NCBI GenBank assembly: GCA_045116915.1
Contig: JBGUMQ010000019.1
Location: forward strand, 1 to 37,777
Source: UBA9732 sp045116915
GTDB taxonomy: Bacteria; Spirochaetota; Spirochaetia; Sphaerochaetales; Sphaerochaetaceae
Direction: 5' to 3'
DNA: 37,777 nt
Of this stretch, positions 24,657 through 32,436 are shown piece after piece. A model generated the notes under the pieces. That model had not been told where the DNA came from. It saw nothing but the letters and a program-made list of their open reading frames with translations, and made no database searches. The first letter of the stretch is position 1. The number at the start of each line of letters is the position of its first letter. The position numbers were made by a program, and so were the translations under genes.

Positions 24657-27143
24657 ATGACCAAGAGGACCAAAGCAATGAAAAGCGGCGATTTCAGCTT
24701 TCTCAGGAACGGAGACGTCTGCATAAGGGAAGAAGCCGGCAACATGACACGTGAGCCGTGGCTCATGCTCCAGACAAGGCGCAATCAGGAACCGACCAAG
24801 ACGCTCTGCTGGGGAATCACCAACAACGGATCGTCCTTCGCCAGGATCGGAACCCAGGAAGGAGACCTGGTCAACGGCTTTGTCCACGAGGATCCGTACA
24901 AATGCCGCCAGCTCGGTTCCTTCATATATTTTAAGGAAGGGAACAGGTATTTCACCGACTGCTGGTATCCCGTTCTCCACGCCGACCAGAAGCTGACGAC
25001 GACCTATTCGTTCGGCTGCGTCACACGCGAGACGTCGTACATCGGTCTGGATGTGAAGACACGCTGCTTCATTCCCGACGAGTACGATGCGATGGTACAG
25101 CTGGTCACAGTCACGAACAACGAGGACAGGGAGCGCACGATCCAGGTGTTCGGAGTCAACCCCGTCAACGTCGGAGACGCCAGGGCGATCCAGTTCTCCG
25201 GTTTCAACTCGCTGATGATGGCCGGAGGCTTCCCGGACAGGAAGCTCGATGCCCTCATCTGGTACAACGGATACGGAATCCCGTTCGACGATGACGAGGA
25301 TGCAGACCTCGGACTCTTCGGAAAGGTCCTGCTGCACGGATCCAGCGAGAAGCTCACCCAGTTCAGCATGCGCTACGAGGATTTCGTGGGCCACTACACG
25401 AGGACGATGGCCAACCCGCTGGCCCTTGAGACGGGAGTTCTGCCCGGCATCCAGGCACAGGAGTCCACAAGCTCTCTGTCAGTCGTGTGTTTCGACATCA
25501 CCGTCCCGGCCAAGGGAAGCAGGACATTCACCATCTTCAGCGCCGCCGGAAGCACCGACAACTACTACCACAAGGGAAAGAAGGAGTTCAAGGCGATCCT
25601 CTCCAAGCTGCGTGACACCGCGGTCGCGGAGAAGATGCTGGAGCGCGTGAAGAAGGAATGGAAGGCCGACTTCGACAAGCTGCGCTTCAAGGTGCCCGGG
25701 AACAGGCTGTTCGCACCTTCGTTCAGGTGGATACAGTACCAGTGCGCCATGGTCCTGAACCTCAACAGGATGAAGAGCCGCTACCATTCCGGTTTCGAGT
25801 ACGGATTCGGCTTCAGGGACATCCTCCAGGACATCCTGGCCGGCCTTGCATCCGACAGCGCCAAGACAAAGGCATTCATCAAGTACATCGGCGAGCAGAT
25901 GTTCTCCGACGGACGCACATACCACAACTTCTACGTGTCGGCACCGGGAACGCTGGACTTCCACGCCTGTGACGACCCGATCTGGTTCATCTACGCCGTC
26001 TGCGAGTACATAAAGGAGACAGGAGACACATCGATCCTCGATGACATTGTCCCGTATGCCGATGCCAAGGAAGGCCGCCCTGAGAAGAGCGGAACGATGT
26101 TCGAGCACTGCCAGATGGCACTGTCCCAGGTCTGGACCAACAGCTTCGACGGCATCCCCATCATGTTCGATGCGGACTGGAACGACGACCTGTCCGGCTA
26201 CGAGGACCACGGTTCCGTCATGGCCGCCATGCAGCTCTACAAGGCCCTCATGGACTTCGCCGAGCTGTGCTCGTTCCTCGGAAAGGAGGATCTTGCCGCT
26301 GACGCCAGAAAGAAGGCCTCTCTTACAAAGGACACTGTTGAAAAACACTGCATAGACTCCACCGGAGCATTCATCAGGCTTCTGGGACCGGGCAAGGACG
26401 CAAGTCAGAACGTCGGATCCGCCGACACGGACGGAAGGCTGTTCATGGAGCCCACATCATGGGCCCTCTTCAGCGGTCTTGCGACTGTGGATGAGTTCCG
26501 CGCCAGCCAGGAGGTCGTCGAGAGGAAACTCGCCGCCAAGGGCGGTATCGGACTGTGCACCGCGGACTACACCCTCTCCAAGGGCAAGCCGCCTGTGGAC
26601 TGGACGGCCTACAAGCGCAACGCACCCGGAAAGAAGGAGAACGGAAGCTTCTTCCGCCACACGGAGTCCTGGTTCATCGCATCGCTGTGCTACGCCGGCG
26701 AGGGTGACAAGGCCTGGAGCTACTACTACAACACACTGCCTGCCGTCATGGCCAAGGCCGACCAGTTCAACTACAGCGCCGAGCCCTACGTCTATCCTGA
26801 GTATGTCTGCAGCCCGGCCAGCATCGACTACGGCAAGGCCGGCCATACATGGCTCACCGGAACAGCCCCGACAAGGGAAAGGATCCTCTGCGAGAACATC
26901 TTCGGTCTGCGCCCGTCCTATGAAGGACTCATCGTCGACCCGTGTGTCCCTAAGAAGTGGAAGACCTTCACCGCTGTCAGGAACTACAGGGGAAGCGAGT
27001 TCAGCATCAAGTACATCAACGCCGCAGGTGTCTGCCGCGGTGTACAGAAGATGCTGGTCGACGGCAGGGAGATCGACGGCAACGTGATTCCCCTTTCATA
27101 CTGCGACGGTGCCAAGCACTTCGTTGAAGTCAGGATGGGCTGA
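24657..27143 (+). CDS. GH94 disaccharide phosphorylase (chitobiose/cellobiose type)
   Basis: 828 residues from the ATG with GGGGGT upstream; a longer in-frame extension crosses the operator and was rejected. The catalytic barrel shows the GH94 motif FDADWNDDL with Asp507 in the DWND core, the expected general acid. The phosphate-site region YVYPEYVCSPASIDYGKAGH, the TWLTGTAPT stretch and the C-terminal FGLRPSYEGLIVDPCVPK are diagnostic. These enzymes split a beta-linked disaccharide with phosphate to a sugar 1-phosphate and a free sugar, saving ATP, and act in the cytoplasm. Length fits N,N'-diacetylchitobiose or cellobiose phosphorylase. The next gene, a mutase with GlmM-like features, would handle GlcNAc-1-P or Glc-1-P. 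Identity of the sugar is not fixed by what I can see. Confidence 0.92.
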   Translation: MTKRTKAMKSGDFSFLRNGDVCIREEAGNMTREPWLMLQTRRNQEPTKTLCWGITNNGSSFARIGTQEGDLVNGFVHEDPYKCRQLGSFIYFKEGNRYFTDCWYPVLHADQKLTTTYSFGCVTRETSYIGLDVKTRCFIPDEYDAMVQLVTVTNNEDRERTIQVFGVNPVNVGDARAIQFSGFNSLMMAGGFPDRKLDALIWYNGYGIPFDDDEDADLGLFGKVLLHGSSEKLTQFSMRYEDFVGHYTRTMANPLALETGVLPGIQAQESTSSLSVVCFDITVPAKGSRTFTIFSAAGSTDNYYHKGKKEFKAILSKLRDTAVAEKMLERVKKEWKADFDKLRFKVPGNRLFAPSFRWIQYQCAMVLNLNRMKSRYHSGFEYGFGFRDILQDILAGLASDSAKTKAFIKYIGEQMFSDGRTYHNFYVSAPGTLDFHACDDPIWFIYAVCEYIKETGDTSILDDIVPYADAKEGRPEKSGTMFEHCQMALSQVWTNSFDGIPIMFDADWNDDLSGYEDHGSVMAAMQLYKALMDFAELCSFLGKEDLAADARKKASLTKDTVEKHCIDSTGAFIRLLGPGKDASQNVGSADTDGRLFMEPTSWALFSGLATVDEFRASQEVVERKLAAKGGIGLCTADYTLSKGKPPVDWTAYKRNAPGKKENGSFFRHTESWFIASLCYAGEGDKAWSYYYNTLPAVMAKADQFNYSAEPYVYPEYVCSPASIDYGKAGHTWLTGTAPTRERILCENIFGLRPSYEGLIVDPCVPKKWKTFTAVRNYRGSEFSIKYINAAGVCRGVQKMLVDGREIDGNVIPLSYCDGAKHFVEVRMG

Positions 27144-27146
27144 ACC

Positions 27147-28901
27147 ATGTACGAGGATCTTGCAGGAATCAACTTCTTCGGTACCGACGGTATCCGTGGA
27201 AAAACAGAAACCACAGAGCTTTCACACATCGATGCACTGCGCCTCTTCAGGCGCAGTGCCGTCATTACACCGGCTCTGATCGATCTTGCCGTCAGGGCTT
27301 TCGTAAAGCTTATAGGCGGAACCGGAACAGACGTCTACGTCACCGGTTCCGACGGAAGGGACCTTGTCACGGGCAATGCATTCGTGGATGCGATGAACAA
27401 CGCGTTCGCATCCTCAGGTGCGGCAGTGAAGTATCTGGGCGTCGTCCCGACTCCGGCCGTGCCGCAGTACCAGATTCAGGAGAACTGTCACGGAGCAGCG
27501 ATGCTCACGGCAAGCCACAACCCCTCCAACCAGAACGGCATCAAGTTCTTCCTCAACGGGAAGAAACTCCTTCCTGAAGGTCCCATAGGGGATCTGGCCC
27601 TGTCCTCAATCATGCTGGAAATCGCCTCCGGATCCTGTCCTGCCGGCTGTCCGGCGGTCGCACCCGGAAAGGTCGAACCCGTGGATCCGATGGACATGGT
27701 CCTGGACATCCTGAGGAAGAACATACCGGTGGCCTCCATGAAGGACATGCATTTCTTCCTGGATACCGCGTCCGGCGCATGGACCAGATATGCCGACAGG
27801 TTCTTCACTGAAAGCGGACTCCCGTTCACAAGGATCTCCGCCGACGAGGAAGGCCACAACATCAACAGAAGCTGCGGCGTTGCCGAGATAGAAGGGCATG
27901 AGAGCTATACAAGAGCGCAGATTCCCTACTCTCCTCTCATTGTCAGGACATTGTTCGAGCATCCGCAGTCGTTCGGAATCGTCACGGACGGTGACGGTGA
28001 CAGGGGTATGCTCCTCAGGTACGAGAAGGAAGGCGACTGCGTCAGGGTCTATGACGGAGACGAGGAGGCCTTCCTTGTCATGGGACTGTTCAGGAAACAG
28101 GGCAAACCCTCCGGCGGCTCGATCGTCTGCACCCTTGAGTCCGACATCATGTCGTCCGTCTCCTTTGCCGACACCTTCGGCTGCCGTGCCTCAATCACGG
28201 ATGTCGGCGACAAGTGGATCTGCAACTGCGACCTGGACGACCTGACCATCGGATTCGAATCCTCCGGCCACGTGATCATCCCCGTGACACTGGACAACGG
28301 AAAGGTCCTTCTTTCCGGAAACGGACTTCTGACTGCAGCTCTCGCAGCAGCGGCCTTCAAGTCGGGCTGCAGCTCGTTCAAGCGCGGCTTCTCCAGGACA
28401 TCCTACACGTACTATGTGAACAAGCAGCTCTTCCAGGCCGGAACAGAACTGTTCGAAAGCGATTCCGTCCTTCTTGCCGATGCACTCGCGAAGGCGCTTG
28501 CAGGCCACGACGGTCTTGCGTTCTCACGGCGTGCTTTCAAGGACAGGAACGTGCTGGCATACCAGGTGGAGCGTGGCGGTCTTGCGGTGGCGCTTATCGT
28601 CTCCAGGAACTCCGGTACGGAGGACAAGAACGCCGTCTACCTGAAGTGCACCCCGGACCTGACCTCCATACTCATTCCCGTTGCGGACGCTCTTGTGAAG
28701 CGCCACAGGGAAGTCATGAGGAACGATGACCTGCCCGAGATGGCGCTTGTCAGGGAAATCCTCTCCACAATGGAGAAGACAGGCTCCTACACCGTCTCCG
28801 ACGAGCAGAGCAGGAACACCATGTTCACAGCCGTGCTCCATGCGCTGGAGCGTGAAGGCCGCATCAAAGGCGACGGAAAAAAGTTCATCCCTGCCGTCTG
28901 A
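27147..28901 (+). CDS. Alpha-D-phosphohexomutase (GlmM/phosphoacetylglucosamine-mutase-like)
   Basis: 584 residues. Starts FFGTDGIRG (10-18) as in GlmM; phosphoserine loop TASHNP (121-126, Ser123); metal loop DGDGDR (281-286); sugar loop GFESSGH (369-375), closer to the E-x-SGH of GlmM/PMM than to the EESYG of phosphoglucomutases; phosphate loop SRNSGTED (486-493). A ~75-residue C-terminal extension with a winged-helix-like pattern makes it longer than GlmM (~445). It begins 3 nt after the GH94 stop, so it should convert the sugar 1-phosphate released there to the 6-phosphate. A separate PGM for glucose is encoded next door, which makes an aminosugar role for this one more likely. That is inference. 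Confidence 0.88.
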   Translation: MYEDLAGINFFGTDGIRGKTETTELSHIDALRLFRRSAVITPALIDLAVRAFVKLIGGTGTDVYVTGSDGRDLVTGNAFVDAMNNAFASSGAAVKYLGVVPTPAVPQYQIQENCHGAAMLTASHNPSNQNGIKFFLNGKKLLPEGPIGDLALSSIMLEIASGSCPAGCPAVAPGKVEPVDPMDMVLDILRKNIPVASMKDMHFFLDTASGAWTRYADRFFTESGLPFTRISADEEGHNINRSCGVAEIEGHESYTRAQIPYSPLIVRTLFEHPQSFGIVTDGDGDRGMLLRYEKEGDCVRVYDGDEEAFLVMGLFRKQGKPSGGSIVCTLESDIMSSVSFADTFGCRASITDVGDKWICNCDLDDLTIGFESSGHVIIPVTLDNGKVLLSGNGLLTAALAAAAFKSGCSSFKRGFSRTSYTYYVNKQLFQAGTELFESDSVLLADALAKALAGHDGLAFSRRAFKDRNVLAYQVERGGLAVALIVSRNSGTEDKNAVYLKCTPDLTSILIPVADALVKRHREVMRNDDLPEMALVREILSTMEKTGSYTVSDEQSRNTMFTAVLHALEREGRIKGDGKKFIPAV

Positions 28902-28912
28902 CAGGGATGAAC
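28877..28912 (-). terminator. Terminator of the phosphoglucomutase gene, inside the opposing CDS
   Basis: Minus strand: perfect 11-bp stem GTTCATCCCTG/CAGGGATGAAC (28902-28912 and 28883-28893), followed at once by six T. It lies over the last codons of the convergent mutase gene. Confidence 0.8.
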
Positions 28913-28925
28913 CTCATCCTTTTTT
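28905..28925 (+). terminator. First terminator of the GH94/mutase operon
   Basis: Stem GGATGA/TCATCC (6 bp, loop ACC) followed at once by six T on the plus strand. Shares bases with the opposing terminator. Confidence 0.62.
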
Positions 28926-28938
28926 CCCGTTACAAGGT

Positions 28939-28967
28939 CTTCGGAGCTCACACTCCGAAGATTTTTT
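28939..28967 (+). terminator. Second plus-strand terminator, inside the opposing CDS end
   Basis: Perfect 8-bp stem CTTCGGAG/CTCCGAAG (28939-28946 and 28953-28960), then A and six T. It overlaps the last codons of the phosphoglucomutase gene on the other strand. Confidence 0.75.
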
Positions 28968-30618
28968 CGAACTCGGCCACTATCTTCTTCTCCACCTTCT
29001 CCGCGGAAGCCCTGTCCGCGGCCGTGACCGTGCAGTAGTTCTTGATCTTGGGCTCCGTTCCGGAAGGCCTGATTATCGAAGAGCAGTTGCCCTCCAGCAC
29101 GAACTTTATGACGTTCGATTTCGGAAGTCCGCCTATTCCCTTGCCGTAGTCCACGGTATCCAGAACCTTCAGTCCTCCGGCCTCCGGGAGCGCCGTGGTC
29201 CTCAGACCGTCCATGATGGCCTTCATACGGCCGAATCCCGCCGATCCCGGGAACTCGTACGAATGCTGGGTGATCAGGCAGTAGCCGAACTTCGAATACA
29301 GGCTGTTGAGCTTGTCCAGAAGCGATATGCCCTGTGTCTTGTAGAAGGCGAACATCTCGCAGATGAGGAACGATGCGTTGACGGCATCCTTGTCCCTGAC
29401 ATGCGGGCCGGAGAGATAGCCGTACGACTCCTCGAATCCCAGGATGTAGCTCTCCGGATGTCCTGCGGCCTCCAGCAGACCGATCTGCTCGCCGATGTAC
29501 TTGAATCCGGTCAGGACATTGATTGTGCGCACCCCGTAGCTTTCCGCTATCCTCTGGGCCATGTCCGATGTGACTATCGTCTTGACGAACACCGGATCGG
29601 AAGGCATCCTGCCGTGGGTCTTGAGCTGCGAGCAGATGTAGTCCAGAAGGAGCATTCCCGTCTCGTTTCCGGTCAGGAGCTTCATCTCGCTGCCGTCGCG
29701 CACCGCGATTCCCACACGGTCGCAGTCCGGGTCGGTGGCAAGCATCAGATCGGCGTTCAGACGGCCGGCGTACTCCAGTCCCAGCTGCAGTGCGGCGCGG
29801 ATCTCCGGGTTGGGATACGGGCAGGTCGGGAAGTTGCCGTCCGGCTGCTCCTGCTCCTTGACGACGCTGATGTTGGTGAAGCCCGTTTCGTTGAGGGCCC
29901 TGAGCACCGGTCTGAGGCCTGCTCCGTTGAGCGGTGAATAGACGATGGCGACATCCTTGTCCACCTTGTCCCCGAACAGGACGCTGCGCTTCTTCACTTC
30001 CTCGATGAAGGCCGTGTAGCAGTCGTCGCCGATGTATTCGATATCCCCGTTCTTGACAAAAGCCTCGAAATCACCGCGTTTGACGTCCTTGAAGATATCG
30101 GTCTTGGTGATCTGCGCCAGGATCGCATTGGCGGCATCGTCCGTTATCTGGCATCCGTCCGGTCCGTACACCTTGTATCCGTTGTACTTTGACGGGTTGT
30201 GGCTGGCCGTGACCATGACGCCTGCGGCGCACTTGAAATACCTGACGGCGAACGACACGCACGGAACCGGCATGAGCACCGGATACAGGTGCACCTTTAT
30301 GCCGTTGGAGGCGAAGACCTCGGCCGCGACATTGCTGAAGACATCGCTCTTTATGCGGCTGTCATAACCTATGGCGATGGTCCTGTTGTCGGGGAATGCC
30401 GCGTTGACATAATCCGCAAGGCCCTGCGATGCCCTGGCCACGACGTATTCGTTCATGCGGTTGGTTCCCGCTCCGAGCACTCCGCGCAGTCCTGCCGTTC
30501 CGAACTCCAGATCCCTGTAGAACGCGTCCTCCACAGCCTTCTCATCCATTGCCTCGAGCTCTGTCCTGAACATCGGTGCGTTGTCCAGCCAGCGCCTGTA
30601 TTCCTTCAAGTAATCCAT
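28948..30618 (-). CDS. Phosphoglucomutase (PGM2/PgcA type)
   Basis: 556 residues, normal for the family. FGTAGLRG (39-46), phosphoserine loop TASHNP (137-142), metal loop DPDCDR (296-301), sugar loop GFEESYG (394-400), and the RPSGTEPK phosphate loop near the C-terminus. The EESYG sugar loop is typical of glucose/ribose phosphomutases in the PGM2 group, in contrast to the GlmM-like mutase convergent with it. It interconverts glucose 1- and 6-phosphate in the cytoplasm. Start supported by AGGAGAGACC. A promoter-like TTGTAA-17-TAGACT lies upstream. Confidence 0.94.
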   Translation of the reverse strand: MDYLKEYRRWLDNAPMFRTELEAMDEKAVEDAFYRDLEFGTAGLRGVLGAGTNRMNEYVVARASQGLADYVNAAFPDNRTIAIGYDSRIKSDVFSNVAAEVFASNGIKVHLYPVLMPVPCVSFAVRYFKCAAGVMVTASHNPSKYNGYKVYGPDGCQITDDAANAILAQITKTDIFKDVKRGDFEAFVKNGDIEYIGDDCYTAFIEEVKKRSVLFGDKVDKDVAIVYSPLNGAGLRPVLRALNETGFTNISVVKEQEQPDGNFPTCPYPNPEIRAALQLGLEYAGRLNADLMLATDPDCDRVGIAVRDGSEMKLLTGNETGMLLLDYICSQLKTHGRMPSDPVFVKTIVTSDMAQRIAESYGVRTINVLTGFKYIGEQIGLLEAAGHPESYILGFEESYGYLSGPHVRDKDAVNASFLICEMFAFYKTQGISLLDKLNSLYSKFGYCLITQHSYEFPGSAGFGRMKAIMDGLRTTALPEAGGLKVLDTVDYGKGIGGLPKSNVIKFVLEGNCSSIIRPSGTEPKIKNYCTVTAADRASAEKVEKKIVAEFEKIFGV

Positions 30619-30651
30619 GGTCTCTCCTGAAAAAAGATTTTTCTATGTTAC

Positions 30652-30680
30652 AGTCTAGCATTGCCCGTTGGCCCTTACAA
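30652..30680 (-). promoter_or_regulatory. Possible promoter of the phosphoglucomutase gene
   Basis: Minus strand TTGTAA (30675-30680), 17-bp spacer, TAGACT (30652-30657), 33 bp before the ATG. Confidence 0.42.
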
Positions 30681-30734
30681 CAACAAGTTTGCGCGCGTGG
30701 TGCCGCGAGTGGTGCCTCCGGGGCTCCTGCGATG

Positions 30735-30763
30735 GTGACAAGGACCGCGTAATGATGTAACTT
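30735..30763 (+). promoter_or_regulatory. Possible promoter of the PHP phosphatase/yhhQ operon
   Basis: GTGACA (30735-30740), 17-bp spacer, TAACTT (30758-30763), 16 bp before the ATG. I see nothing else in 30619-30779. Confidence 0.42.
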
Positions 30764-30779
30764 TACTGCGGAGGCAAGG

Positions 30780-31619
30780 ATGCTCTACACCCCGTCGCAG
30801 GTCAATCTTCATACACATTCCTTCTACTGCCGCCACGGCAAGGGAACAATAGCCGAGTACGTGGACAGGGCCAGGGCGGATGGACTAAAGCTTCTTGGTT
30901 TCTCCGAGCACTGCCCCCTTCCGGACCGTGATTACCAGAAGGGCAACCGCATGGACTACGACGAGCTTCCGGCCTACGAGGCCGATGTCAGGGCCCATAT
31001 GGGGGATCCTGACCTGAAGGTGCTTTTGGGTGCCGAATGCGACTGGCTTCCCGACGAGGCTTCCTTCTACAGGGACGAGCTTCTGGGAAGACGCGGCTAC
31101 GACTACCTGATCTGCTCTGTGCACCACATGGTCGACCCTTCCGACGGAAAGGAGAAGTTCCTGCAGTACCTGTCCCGTATGCCGGTGGGGCACATCATAG
31201 AGTACGTGGACCTGTACACCGCGGCGCTGGAGTCAGGCATGTTCCTCTTCGGCTGCCACCCGGACCTTTTCCTTGCTGCCCACAGGAAGTGGGATGCGGA
31301 GGCAAAGGCGGCTTCCCGTGACATCATACAGTGCGCGCTGGAGACAGACACACCGCTGGAGATCAACGACAACGGACTGCGCAAGAAACCCGTGCAGACC
31401 GATGACGGCCCCAGGCAGCCCTACCCGGTGCGCGAGTTCTGGGAGATGGCCCTTGACATGGGAGTGTCCGTCGTTACCAATTCCGATGCACACCGTCCGG
31501 TTGACCTCAGCGCCCACAGGACCAATGCATTCACATTCGCATCGGAACTGGGAATACATCTTTGCGGCTGGGAGATCGACGGGTCTTCCATCAGGTGCGC
31601 CGACATGGAGGATGCATGA
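30780..31619 (+). CDS. PHP-family phosphatase, histidinol-phosphatase (HisK) type
   Basis: 279 residues. Metal-binding PHP motifs are in order: HTH at 11-13, SEHC (His44), GAECD (Glu86), SVHH (His115/His116), GCHPD (His160), and NSDAH (Asp236, His238). HisK-type histidinol phosphatases have this length and layout and act in the cytoplasm in histidine synthesis, but no his genes are nearby and related PHP enzymes use other phosphoesters, so the substrate is open. Start has GGAGGCAAGG. Its stop overlaps the next ATG by 4 nt, so it is translationally coupled to the queuosine-precursor transporter; the reason for that pairing is unclear. Confidence 0.88.
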   Translation: MLYTPSQVNLHTHSFYCRHGKGTIAEYVDRARADGLKLLGFSEHCPLPDRDYQKGNRMDYDELPAYEADVRAHMGDPDLKVLLGAECDWLPDEASFYRDELLGRRGYDYLICSVHHMVDPSDGKEKFLQYLSRMPVGHIIEYVDLYTAALESGMFLFGCHPDLFLAAHRKWDAEAKAASRDIIQCALETDTPLEINDNGLRKKPVQTDDGPRQPYPVREFWEMALDMGVSVVTNSDAHRPVDLSAHRTNAFTFASELGIHLCGWEIDGSSIRCADMEDA

Positions 31620-32293
31620 AGACAGACGGACTGCGCAACGACGTGAAGCTCTACCGCAAACGTGATTTCCTCTTTGCCCTTTTCGTATCATCGATGGTCA
31701 TGGTGAACACTTTGGGTACGAAAATCATCTCCATAGTGGGAATCCGGGTATCCGTCGGCATCTTCTTCGTCCCCGTGCTCTTTCTGGTCACGGACATCAT
31801 AGGCGAGGTGTTCGGCCGCGCCGACGCATCGCGTTTCGTCAACATGGCAACCATCATGCTTGTGGTGCTCTTCGTGATGATGGCCGTCTGCATCGCCATC
31901 CCGCCGAACGAAAGCTGGGGCATGCAGGAGCAGTACGCAGCGGTCTTCGGTTCGTCGTTGCGCATGACCATAGCCTCCCTGGTGAGCTTCGTGGTGGCAC
32001 AGCAGCTGGATGTCGTCATGTTCAGCTTCTGGGGCAAAGTCACCCACGGCAAGCACCTGTGGATCCGCAACAACCTCTCCACCATCGTCTCGCAGCTGAT
32101 CGACACCACCATCTTCGAGTTCATCGCCTTCTGGCACCTGAACGACAAGTTCACCACCGCCTACATCATCTCGCTCATCATCCCCTACTGGCTATTCAAG
32201 GTCGTCTTCGCCCTCCTGGACACGCCGTTCTGCTACCTTGGCGTCCGCTGGCTCCGTGGAAGCTCCAAGCCCGATGCCTCACAGCCCGCGTAG
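31616..32293 (+). CDS. yhhQ: Queuosine precursor transporter (YhhQ/VUT family)
   Basis: 225 residues, mostly hydrophobic with about six membrane helices. The conserved patterns VNTLGTKI (28-35), VTDIIGEVFGR (58-68), and the late NNLSTIVSQLIDTTIFEF are typical of the YhhQ (vitamin uptake transporter) family, which imports 7-cyano-7-deazaguanine or related precursors for tRNA queuosine. The start overlaps the preceding stop (ATGA); upstream in-frame starts lie inside the previous gene and were rejected. The U32 protein downstream of lon is also a tRNA-modification type, but that link is loose. Confidence 0.92.
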   Translation: MKTDGLRNDVKLYRKRDFLFALFVSSMVMVNTLGTKIISIVGIRVSVGIFFVPVLFLVTDIIGEVFGRADASRFVNMATIMLVVLFVMMAVCIAIPPNESWGMQEQYAAVFGSSLRMTIASLVSFVVAQQLDVVMFSFWGKVTHGKHLWIRNNLSTIVSQLIDTTIFEFIAFWHLNDKFTTAYIISLIIPYWLFKVVFALLDTPFCYLGVRWLRGSSKPDASQPA

Positions 32294-32319
32294 TTGTAGT
32301 TGAATGCCTTAGTTGCCCT

Positions 32320-32417
32320 GGTTGCCTTACACGCCCCAGTTGCCTTTCACGCCCCAGTTGCCTTACACGCCCCAGTTGCCCCAGACGCACACCCCCCTCA
32401 TTTGCCTTTTACACCCC
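32320..32417 (+). repeat. 18-bp tandem repeat between yhhQ and lon
   Basis: Four adjacent 18-bp units (32320, 32338, 32356, 32374) of AGTTGCCTTACACGCCCC, the fourth diverged, and a fifth diverged copy at 32400-32417. The fifth unit supplies the -35 box of the lon promoter. Confidence 0.8.
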
Positions 32418-32430
32418 TTTTAAGTAATAT
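32402..32430 (+). promoter_or_regulatory. Predicted lon promoter placing +1 at the start codon
   Basis: TTGCCT (32402-32407), 17-bp spacer, TAATAT (32425-32430). Six bases separate the -10 box from the ATG at 32437, so transcription would start on the A of the ATG. There is no Shine-Dalgarno sequence. Confidence 0.6.
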
Positions 32431-32436
32431 TACCCT

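Noticed and set aside
30619..30779. Riboswitch or sRNA between the phosphoglucomutase and PHP genes
   Set aside because: No stable ordered hairpins or terminator seen; only weak promoters.
32320..32391. CRISPR array
   Set aside because: The units are 18 bp with no spacers between them; it is a simple tandem repeat.
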